Source of the DNA: Lingula anatina
Lineage: Eukaryota; Brachiopoda; Lingulata; Lingulida; Lingulidae
NCBI RefSeq assembly: GCF_001039355.2
Contig: NW_019776002.1
Span: 562,414 to 626,413 of the forward strand
Reading direction: 5' to 3'
Length of the DNA stretch: 64,000 nt
Positions 32,701-40,658 of the stretch are shown piece by piece; within the stretch, counting starts at the first letter, position 1; each line of letters begins with the position of its first letter. The notes under the pieces are model-generated. The model saw only the letters and a program-made list of their open reading frames with translations, did not search any database and was not told the DNA's origin. The position numbers and the translations under genes are program-made.

Positions 32701-35304
32701 AAATAGATGTTAGATCATTTTTATCTTAAAAGCAGTTTCAGTCCATTTCAAGACCACTGCTGTAATGATTGAGACCGTGTAAGATTATTTGTGATCTAAA
32801 ACTGCACTTTAAGACCAAATCAGCTCTAGTGTTGTATCCTAGTGCACTAGTGCTGTATCCTCCCCAGGGAGGTGAGAGCGACAACTTATAGTGTGCAGCA
32901 GTGTCAAAATAACCAGGCCTCATTTGAATTTGGGAATTAAATAAATATATATATATATAACTTCAACCCTCGTGGTTGCAATATCTCAATAAAGATTATT
33001 ATTCTTAGATTATTATTATTATTAACCTTAGATATGTAGATAATGTTCTTTCTGTACTTAAAATTTGCTTATAAAACCTCTGTAGAGCAGGGTGGATTTT
33101 CCAGACCTGTTTGGGTGTGGGGGGGTTCAAGAGGTAAACAGATCTAGAGGTACATTTCGTTCATTGCTAATTCTGACTTTCCTCTTTCACACACATAGTA
33201 CACGTGAAATAATCTGAACCTAGTACCAAACAAAGGAACTGCCACTTGACAGGAGAGATTGTTATCATGTATATGTGCTGTTTTTGAATGAGACGATAGA
33301 AGGACTCAACCTGCCTGCCGGCAGCTGCAGGCTAGTTTTAAAACCCTATTGTTATTTAGAAATTATTGAAAGCATCAGTACACATAAATTACTTATACCC
33401 CCTTTACACTGGACGGCGTCCTTTCTGCGTCCCCTCTGCGACCATGAAATTTGGCAACGCTGTGGTCTTAATAAGGAGGCACGAGCATGGATTTTGTATC
33501 AGAATGAATGCTCAATGAACAGCAAGTTGCCGGCACGTAAAGTATTATAATTTTTTAACTCTCAAATGGGGTCGTACTGCTGGACGCAGAGAGGACGCCG
33601 TCCAGTGTAAAGGGGGCTTTACTGTTTATTATCATTTCTTAACTTCTGCCGGCCGACTGGATCATCAACATCCACTATCGGTGTTTCACCGATAACTGGT
33701 TTCCAGTAAAATCTATAAACGTGAAACCCACGCACAACAGAAGAGTATGAAAAATCCATAGTCAGTNGTGAGTAAGATGTACGTAAGTCGGCATTGTCCT
33801 TTAGCCTACGGATTTTCACACAATTCTTTTGTCCTCTTAAGGGGCGTACGTAAGACAAGTTAATCGTTTTTGAAGTAAGCGTATCCGTAATGGCATCTTC
33901 TCTGCACAAAACTGTAGATGCATATCTAAAGAATGACATTAAGAACCAACTTTAAATTTTGACTTTAAAAATAAAAGCTGAAAGGAAAGAGAACTCACAG
34001 CACAAACATTCCCTACAATGACAGAATCTACAGCTTCTGCATGTACATTGCCAGCATGCAAGGCTCCCGCAGCTGCTATTTCACATAAGTCTGTTGCTGT
34101 CTTATTTTTCAGTTTTCCACCAAAAGTTCCGAATGCAGTACGCTTAGCAGCAACGATGAACACAGCTGTAAATAAGCACGTAGTGTGTTAACAATTCAAA
34201 AAAATTATTTGGGTACACACATACACTCACACACTAATGGATAGAGTTAGATATGCATATATTTATTTTAATCTGTATATGATTTTAAGTTTATTTTTTG
34301 GGGGGCAGTAACTGACCATTTGCCAGCAGGTACCTGTACTGTGTGTACTACCCCTCCCTCCCTCCCCCCCCCCAAAAAAAAAAAATTAAATAATTAATAA
34401 TAATGTATATTAAACAAATAATAATTAAAATAAAATGAAATCAATAAAATGGCAGGGCCTGTATTTGACAAACCTGCATGTACAAATGGGGGCGTCTCGA
34501 TAGTCCGAAGGTTCATTGGTCCGAAGGTTCATTGGTCCGAAAAGTGGTAACATTTTCATCAATTTTTTAATCAAGGGTTCATTGGTCCGAAGGTTTTATA
34601 GTGAACATTCGGACCAATGAACCTTCGGACTATTGAACCTTCGGGTTATCGCTACGGCCCCGTACAAATATCTAAGGTTTTATTGTAATAATATGAAAAA
34701 CTACATGTACAATCATATTTGAAGCACTTTCTCCCTCCAAACCATATAAACGGTTAATTAATGAAACTTCACAAACCAAACTGGCAAGCTATTTCCCATC
34801 CGTTATCCCTACATATAAAACTGCTGTTTAGCACGAGGTCCACCGACTACAGTCACTATGTGTTTTGTTTGCCGAGCACACCGAGTCACAAAAAGTATCC
34901 CCCCCCCCCCCCCTCCAGCAGAGCCATGGAGCCACCATTCAGAATGCTGAAGTTTGGACATGAATTCATAGTCATAGAACTATTCATAGAACTATTCCTT
35001 ACGATGTTTGACTCTTGACAAGGCGCGCTAAAAGGACTTACCCCCCCCCCCCCCTTCGAGTTATACATCGACTTGAGAGAACTGACATGTCAGAGCACAA
35101 GTTGGACTTTGACCCACGTGTCAGTGCGTCGTTACTTTTGCCGGGGATATTTTTATGTTAAATGACAGGCTTTTTTACATGCATAGTTAGATTCTACAAA
35201 TTGTTTACATGTTCTTTTGTAGCACAAACACGAAGTTTTAACTTTTAAAATGTATAACTAAAACTAAACGCCGGTCCAAAACGAAACTCACCTCTCGACG
35301 CCAT
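23787..35304 (-). CDS. ACAA2: Acetyl-CoA acyltransferase 2 (mitochondrial 3-ketoacyl-CoA thiolase)
   Basis: Eleven exons (35304-35292, 34165-33999, 26976-26848, 26552-26436, 25883-25736, 25549-25490, 25173-25061, 24798-24696, 24440-24343, 24141-23987, 23868-23787) join in phase to 1,185 nt, 394 residues; human ACAA2 has 397. It cleaves 3-ketoacyl-CoA with CoA in the last step of mitochondrial beta-oxidation. The thiolase signatures are intact: nucleophile Cys91 in NRLCGSGFQ, His350 in [14 protein letters not shown], and Cys380 in [11 protein letters not shown]. The N-terminus [17 protein letters not shown] fits the uncleaved start of ACAA2, not a peroxisomal presequence. Exon 1 codes only four residues plus one base. 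Intron 2 (26977-33998) has grown to 7.0 kb by insertions: an antisense HEPN ORF, a foldback repeat, a DIRS element and a MITE. Nothing suggests loss of function. Confidence 0.96.
26111..26372. mobile_element. MITE with 36-bp TIRs
   Basis: The left end begins GGGCCCAGTTTTATAAAGGA and continues CGTTTAGCACTAACCA; the right end is its inverted copy. A short CAG flank repeats at both sides if the ends are set two bases inward. The interior has further TTAACCAGT/ACTGGTTA-type palindromic pieces and no ORF. It lies in an ACAA2 intron. Confidence 0.8.
27653..28162 (+). CDS. DZIP3-type HEPN domain ORF nested in ACAA2 intron
   Basis: A 169-residue intron-free frame, antisense to ACAA2. From about residue 20 it follows the HEPN domain found in DZIP3-like proteins of molluscs, lancelets and cnidarians: [11 protein letters not shown], then [24 protein letters not shown], then [21 protein letters not shown] and [15 protein letters not shown] (residues 109-114) fits the R-x4-6-H motif that is catalytic in HEPN ribonucleases, though DZIP3-family activity is not established. 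In such proteins the domain is usually followed by NTPase, helical or repeat regions; here the frame stops at the border of a foldback repeat (28162-28366), so this is probably a fragment or retrocopy. An ambiguous base at 27648 lies just upstream of the start, so the true N-terminus is uncertain. Expression is unknown. Confidence 0.65.
   Translation: MRRYFSASIIQNGETLEQFLTRNKQILWNCLKGQKIQKSQYKLLFPPNILYTPKLDDLDVTLLFFLIRQFHPTVPETWYGWRCPDKAKAKADPLMTPKIEAIINIKYLRNQLAHRGTTVVTDQEFEKLWNTIVSSVVTLGVEKPEFEEYRMEVIGIQYYILLLNVLFNY
28162..28366. repeat. Foldback inverted repeat between HEPN ORF and DIRS element
   Basis: The arms start AGGAGTAAATAAGTTGTATT on the left and, inverted, on the right. They stay alignable for about 70 bp through CATCTCAGAC, GAAGAT and TATGTAATC blocks with small gaps. 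The centre contains TCACACTGGGCGTGGAGAAA, nearly identical to the 3' part of the HEPN frame at about 28062-28081. The left arm includes the HEPN stop codon. Confidence 0.7.
28381..28431 (+). repeat. DIRS left inverted terminal repeat
   Basis: Matches the reverse complement of 32769-32822 with a few substitutions and a small length difference (blocks TGATTTGGTCTT, AAGTGCA, ATCTTACA, GGTCTCAA). Confidence 0.75.
28863..29936 (+). CDS. DIRS gag-like ORF1 with CCCH zinc finger
   Basis: 357 residues starting 482 bp inside the left terminal repeat. Most of it is a charged, helical nucleocapsid-like protein without a named fold. Near the C-terminus (about residues 316-350) a CCCH-type cluster is visible (C-x8-C-x4-C-x3-H), followed by further Cys and His residues ([14 protein letters not shown]), consistent with RNA binding by a retroelement gag protein. 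The frame is intact and ends 24 bp before the start of the reverse transcriptase frame. Confidence 0.8.
   Translation: MAAEEFQSWRLENELSDETMELLRDAGFTSLKSCKMLTETLIQKNFSKNLPLAQILLLQEAISSLKEPAEGKKVETETKETETKSTQDIPTTRATSSQHDFTNMAAPIGSSSGDTELDFGRLCDLLKLKFPEKEAPAVGESGKGTFDPFSTGTNSGKRYHDVRDFVMFHQKFKGHNSDADAGSVQIGEFNISLSDRRPQLETLTPAQYMEGSLKILQELVQKEGADMNTVLNYVTFLIKIACSAQTFEWQSVLRYDHEYRKAQAMQGFQWGSDSPFLMQLLLTPLKHSQPQQQPKQRQGKIDPASGRPVCLKYNGRMGCNMRNCRFAHVCNSCLAQGHNDFSHRQHQPSPPQNNRQF
29961..31667 (+). CDS. DIRS reverse transcriptase / RNase H (ORF2)
   Basis: A 568-residue intact frame. The reverse transcriptase region shows the fingers motif [14 protein letters not shown] (about residues 94-107), [22 protein letters not shown], and the catalytic YLDDFLVVG at about residue 214. 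RNase H follows with [12 protein letters not shown] near residue 373, a second aspartate in [11 protein letters not shown] and a late aspartate in NYIADMISR. It would copy the element's RNA into DNA. It overlaps the start of the recombinase frame (31580) by 88 bp in another frame, as is common in DIRS elements. Confidence 0.92.
   Translation: MSPLTKNLASWKELLEGDIDYDFLINGIQFGFRIIDNIDLDIIQQSKTKNSKSATSINNKEKVEKQLIAEIEEGHLIKLNMPPKIVSALSAVPKPDGGIRIIHDFSRPNGIAVNDYATKCPFQYESLDSALNLIAPGYFIAKVDLASAYRSVPLHPTQYCITGLQWRFKNSSSDTILADTRLPFGARLSPLIFHRLSQAVKRIMEKRGFKLVVYLDDFLVVGKNFSECLTAYNELIALLRKLGFNINWKKVCDPTTRLTFLGTVIDTKKGTLSLEINKVEELSNTITSFRRRKRASKRQLESLAGKLAWASNVIPWGKTHLRPIFNVIATLKHPAHKCRLNPIDQDLQWWTTWLNTGNNTRLIWDTREICHVYTDSSSTAGGAFLHGDWFYTHWQSDSAALSVQHINVKELAAIVLAAHRWGNLWRNKRVLVHTDSKVAMSILNKGASPNTCCNNLLKELSFLALQHNMAIEAKHLAGCDNYIADMISRLNEPGKMSEFLSVMHAWYISASRTPPLYDMSKHMTRNSLLFLFSQEEENLNCAKTWIPRWLTGGRNYLLHQQNPPIELT
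31580..32540 (+). pseudogene. DIRS tyrosine recombinase, frameshifted
   Basis: Two overlapping frames (31580-32122 and 32085-32540) together cover a tyrosine recombinase. The first holds the N-terminal SAM-like region and the first catalytic Arg (FGLLRVSNF). The second holds the HSLRRGG box (His-x-x-Arg) and the catalytic tyrosine (FTYIKPS). The change of frame falls at about 32060-32090. All four catalytic residues are visible but split between frames, so unless the shift is programmed or a sequencing error this copy cannot make the enzyme. The recombinase would integrate the circular DNA copy without a target duplication. Confidence 0.85.
32541..33397. other. DIRS 3' non-coding region and flanking intron DNA
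   Basis: Contains the right terminal repeat (32769-32822), then an AT microsatellite at about 32944-32960 and ATT runs near 33010. No gene is seen. Confidence 0.55.
32769..32822 (-). repeat. DIRS right inverted terminal repeat
   Basis: Inverted partner of 28381-28431; see the element entry. Confidence 0.75.
33398..33616. mobile_element. MITE with about 35-bp TIRs
   Basis: Left end CCCCCTTTACACTGGACGGC continuing GTCCTTTCTGCGTCC; the right end is its inverted copy with one mismatch. The 219-bp unit has no coding capacity. A clear target duplication was not found. It lies in ACAA2 intron 2, right of the DIRS element. Confidence 0.8.
34488..34661. mobile_element. hAT-like MITE with 8-bp target duplication
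   Basis: The 174-bp element has imperfect ends (GGGGGCGTCTCGATA and, inverted, GGGGCCGTAGCGATA) flanked by the 8-bp direct repeat GTACAAAT (34480-34487, 34662-34669). Eight-base duplications are typical of hAT elements. Subterminally, GGTCCGAAGGTTCATT-like units are iterated on both arms in opposite orientation. No ORF. It lies in intron 1 of ACAA2. Confidence 0.85.
34899..35054. repeat. Pair of poly-C tracts
   Basis: Runs of C at 34899-34913 and 35041-35054, about 130 bp apart, in ACAA2 intron 1 near the promoter. A similar C run followed by A's lies near 34365. On the transcribed strand these are poly-G. Confidence 0.85.
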
Positions 35305-36124
35305 GACGCTCTGTCAATACTGTGAAACTTGATTGGATAGTGAAGTCGTGCAGCTGGCCAATAGGATTAACGAAAACAGCCAACGCACCTGTTGCACATT
35401 ATGAAGACGCCCTTGACACGCTTTAGTACAATAACACGTAGTTTTTTTTTTTTTCAAAACAACAGCTGAATTCAGAGCAATGTGCACTCCAGTATTTTTG
35501 AATTCACCTTCGTTCAAGGAACGATATTTTAAAAATCCATTTACGAGTCCTTCACATTTTTTTCAAGACATTTGTCATTTCCACGGACGCCCCCCAAAAA
35601 AACATAAATAAATAAATAAAATTAATAATAATAATAATAATTTGATAAATATTAGAAAAAAATATTTCCAAGGCCTCACAACACCCCATATAGGACTTTA
35701 TTAGTTTGCTAATGAGTGAACTATTATCATATATGAATAATTTGCATTTTTAATAATATCTTTACATGTGTCAACATTTCATTCATCCCTTTACTTGAAT
35801 GATTAAAAGAGCTAATATGAGGCATTAACACACCACACATTATTTCACTTCCTTTTTATTTTCCAATTATAACATCTTGAATAAAAAGTTACAACATATA
35901 TACTGAGTATGTATATGCTTGTAATTAAGAAAGGTAGTATCATTCCAAGTTCACCTTCACAATCTGATAGTAAACATTTATCAGACTAATACATTTCCAG
36001 AATGGTCATGACAAAAACAGTTTGTGTACAGAACTCTTACATAATTTTTGAATAAAATTATTAAAATTTATATTTTGTGCTCCATTGTTTCAATACCCAA
36101 ATCAGTCAAAAGATGTTTAAAATT
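35305..36124. other. ACAA2 promoter side and FLAD1 3' flank
   Basis: The ACAA2 start is at 35304, so its promoter lies just right of it. FLAD1, transcribed the same way, ends at 36125, so its 3' UTR reads into this segment. A/T simple repeats occur at about 35602-35640. No gene is seen. Confidence 0.55.
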
Positions 36125-39100
36125 TCAGTTTCTCCCTGATCTCTCAAGATCTCCCTGCTCTAATTCATATGCTGGTCTGTATTTTGCAAGTCCAAACTGG
36201 TCAATGTATCTGAGTGCTGGATTAGGGTGGGTGTTCTCCATGCTTCCTAATGACGTATACCTGTAATATCAAATAAGAATAAAAACTTTTTAAAAGATTG
36301 GATAAATACATTTGTTATTTTCTTTTGATAATTTCAAAAGCCTTTATTTTGGTCACATCAATATGTAAAAAGTCTGTTTTATGTATTTACCTGCAATAAC
36401 ATCAAGTAAGTGAATTTCAGTTTCATATTTGGAATTTTGGTGAAGGAAACTTACCCTATATCATACAGGGAACAATAAGGTAGGTTCAAACCCCTGAGAA
36501 ACCTCCAAATATCGTGATAAGACCAATCCAAAATGGGATTTACTCTCATAAATTGTGGCCAGTCTGGATCAGTCATACTGAAGGCTTCTAACTGAACTGA
36601 AAGAGATGAGAGCAGAATCATCAAATCATTTTCAATACTCAAATGACCTGTGTGACTTTTTAGCTAAGTCAAAAGTTTACTGCTGAGAACATCCATTGCC
36701 AACTGCAAAATTATTTTTTTAAAAAGTTCTATCTGACCATTATTTTAGCTCAAATGAAGATATTTGTACCTGAGTAAGGATCTGTTCTCCTAGTTCCCAT
36801 GACAACAGCTTTAATATGTGGACAATCTTTCTTAAGTTCCCCCAAACATTCCTTTATCCTTCCATCATATCTTAATAACTGTAAACCATACCTGAAAGAA
36901 AGGCATTTCAGAAAGTGCATAAAACAAATGAGAAAAATATATAATTTGACTGAAGGATGTGTAAAAATGTCTTTTAAGTACTTTCTTATAGAAAGACTAA
37001 AAAAAGCTCTGTTAGGCTCTATTCCCATAGATTTTAGATCGATCTATCCCTGCGGGGAGTCTCACTAGATTACTTTCAGATAATCCGACTTAAATGTCCA
37101 TCCCGCCTACTACAAGCAGTAAGGGGGTAATTAACTTTCGTGTCCGCCCGGCTGACAGCTATTTAGCGTGAACCCCCAGGGAGTTAAGTCGATCTAAAGT
37201 AGGTCGATCTAATCTATGGAAATGGGGTGTTAGAGTATGTAAACAGTAAGGATTTTCAGTGAATAATATAGCAAACTCAGGCGATTTGATCACCCCAGAG
37301 ATTTTTGAGAGGTTTTTGAAATCTATATATACCATGAGTGAAGTAGGAAAACTAGCAGTTATAAAACTTAAATGGAAAAGAAAGTCTAAAATGTGACAGA
37401 AAATATGGTGCAACACAGTTTAGGTTAAGTTTAAACAAATGGTACCTTTCAAACTTTAGGGTACAGAGATGGAGATGGTTGTGGCTGCCTATAGCAACAG
37501 CAAGTGTGATTAGCAGATGATGATGATGACTTTGTGGACCAACAGATTTTGTCAGATTGTATTGCTTTATAAATACAGTCAACTTACCTATCAACTCCCT
37601 GTTGTATAAATAATTCTACCTCTGGGAATGGGGATCTGCTTCTTATGTACAATGCTTTCAGAGGAGCATCAACAACTTGGTCAGCATACTTCCTAACATC
37701 ACAAAACAATATTTTATTTTTCAAACAATATATGTACATAAACTAATGAAATGAAAGATTGTTTCTGTATTAAAACACATACTTTGCAAAATCTGATCAA
37801 CGAAATCAAATATGTTTACTAGTTAAATGTTTATTTCATCTAATTACTTGCCATTATACACTCTGTGCAGTTTTGAATTGAATCTTTTTAACACATAACA
37901 TGTTGGTAATCCAATGTTCTTCAATCAAAACTCTTTCTTTAATTGGATACAAATGAATGAAAAAACCTCCGAGATACTATGCTAGTGTATAACTATTAAG
38001 TGTCAATCATCTTTTTGTTAAACTTACTTTTTAACCACAGTGTAGAATAGATGCAGCAATGCTGAACAATCCTTTCCGCCATTAAAGCCAACACATACCT
38101 CATCTAAACTAAAACAAGATGTCATACATCAATACCTTCTTATATGTTACTTATGAATAAAATAATGGTTAATAATTGCTTTTAATGCTGATGGACATTT
38201 TTCAAACATCACAAGTTTCAGAGATGAACAGCTTATCAAATGATCCAACAAAATTTACCTATATTTTTCTAAACATTCCTCTAAGACCCTGAGAGATGAT
38301 TTAACTGTTGGCCATGTCTCAGCTTGGCTATATACTTCTTCAACAGCATGACTGAGGGGATCTTTCTCATACTTCACTAGGGCCTCTGAAATGGAAAACA
38401 ATCACTGGATATCTGAGATTTTTTTAAAAAAAGAAACACGAACTTGTGGAAGGTCAGTGATTAAAAAGTTGACATGCTTTACCTTCAAGTGAAACATTCT
38501 AGTTAATGCCATCAAGGAAGAAACATTATATCAACCACCTTTATAATGTAAGGAATAATTATTCAAGACAACATTTACTTCTCCTGAGAATTGCCCTATG
38601 TGATAACACTGACATAAGAAATGAAAAATAAATCCCTTTTAAATGTTTGATAAAACATGCAATCATGAACATGTGTATGAAATAAGACCAGTTGACAGAC
38701 CTCAGTATCTAAAGAGAATCTATGTAGTACAGATAAGCATACCTTTTGGTAATAATCCTTGTAGAAAATAAGTTGCTTCATCAAGTTTCCCTTTATCTGT
38801 GGCCTCAAGTGTAACCTTCACCTTGTAATAACTAAATAACATCATATCCTTTGAGAAAAACTGAACAGGATTTAGAATGAAAAATGACATGAATGACTTG
38901 AAAACTAGTAAAATATTTTCTACCAATATCCAGATGTCTGAAATAGTCCAGATATTTAATTACATCAGCTATACACCTACTATAAGACATAAATAATATT
39001 TACCTATTGTGAAAATCTGGATATGATCCTAAAATCACAGTATCTCTGTATCTCTCGTCAACTTTGTTAAATGCATCAGCAATGCTAAATTCGTCCATAT

Positions 39101-40618
39101 TAATGTACAGCTCTTTAGTGTAAACACTGGAGTCAGGATTGTGGAAAAGTCCCTGGAATGTGTGAATAATGAATATTAATCCTGAAAAATGTCAAATCTT
39201 ACTGTGTAGATGTCAGACATTACAATAGGCTTCAACTGACAAATTTATAATGTTAAATTGTCTTGAGGATTTTCAAAATCTATAATTCAAAGAAAACCAA
39301 ACACAATCCCTGGCAATCTAAGTTACCTCTAACATGACAAAAGCCCTCTCCATCAAGGAGGGAACTCCAGGAAACATGTACACATTGTGTATGGATACAA
39401 GAGGATACTTGGTCTTCTGGCCAGTAGCCGGATCTGAACCATACTGAAGTTTAGCTGACTTTGGAATCTAAAAATAAATCAACAACATTACATCATGATT
39501 AGCTTGTCACATTAAGTGTCTTCCTTGATAATAATGTCATCATGAGCCTATTGTACTGTGAAAAAAGAAACTATGACTGTGACAATGGTATTTGTTAAAA
39601 GAAATTTGAAAATACTTAAATATTTGAAACCAGAAATATGACATTGTGCCTACAGTGGCAAAATCACTTCAAAGAAAACAATGAAACATTGCTTTCCAGA
39701 CTTACATGAGCCAACTTCAGCTTAGCTAACTAGCTGACTTACATGTGCTAACTTCAGCTTAGGGGACTTGAGGTCATCTGTACCAAAGTAATGCTGACAT
39801 AATGCTACCAGTTCAGGATGCGGCTCCACACTTTCACCAAAGGCCTTGGCTACAGCTGTAGAAATAAGCAGATCCATTTATTTAAGCCATAAGGTTGAGG
39901 TTCCACTAACCCTTACAAAAAAATCCTAAAGGATCCTATAAGATCCTATAGGAAATTGGCCCAATTTCCCTTAGGATCTAATAGGATCCTATAGGACTTT
40001 TTCATTAGGGAAGGAACAAAAAATAAATATCACTAAGTGTTTAATTAAATATCACAACTGGTTATATAAAGTGCATCAAAATATATTATCCTAGTATTAT
40101 CCTAAAATAATGGTATCCCGTTGACTTTGTTTAATCATATAAATCACCTTCAAATGTGCGGTCGTCATGTGTTGGCCCTATGCCCCCCGAGGTGATGACG
40201 TGAGTGTAGGCAGCAGAAAACTGCTTCACAGCATTGGCTATTTCATCAAGCTCATCTCCAACTGTCGTTATCTGCATAACAAGCCAAAAACACATCAATG
40301 AAAAAATACAGATTTCATTTGGCAGAAGGACAACAGGTTTGGACAGTAATGTTGCTTTAAAAGTTTGCCCCGCAAGTGGCTTAATTGTCAATCTTTATGC
40401 AGCGTTAGCTTTACTGACTATAGAGTAATTTTCTTGTTGCATGTATCTTAAGCACCTGTAACTAAGAAGAGCCATTAATTCCTGATACATGTAGTCAAAC
40501 TCATTCCAATTTCTTACCTTTTTGACTTTGACACCAAGTGAAAACAGTCTTTTGCAAAGAAAATGTGAATTGGTGTCTTGAGTTTGCCCTTTCAGGATTT
40601 CATCACCAATAACTGCAA

Positions 40619-40658
<40 letters not shown>

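Larger units (their letters stand above)
28381..32822 (+). mobile_element. DIRS-type tyrosine-recombinase retrotransposon
   Basis: Three successive coding regions on the + strand (gag-like, reverse transcriptase/RNase H, tyrosine recombinase) with no LTRs and no DDE integrase identify a DIRS-order element. Imperfect inverted terminal repeats of about 54 bp (28381-28431 and 32769-32822; shared core TGATTTGGTCTT...ATCTTACA...GGTCTC) bracket it, so the limits given are those of the repeats and true ends may extend past them. I see no methyltransferase domain between RNase H and recombinase, which many DIRS elements have. The recombinase frame is broken, so this copy is probably inactive. It is inserted antisense in ACAA2 intron 2. 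Confidence 0.88.

Noticed and set aside
34899-35054. Poly-C tracts as possible telomeric or i-motif/G-quadruplex control elements
   Set aside because: Pure homopolymers with no G-tract spacing pattern; prone to sequencing error, so no regulatory claim is made.
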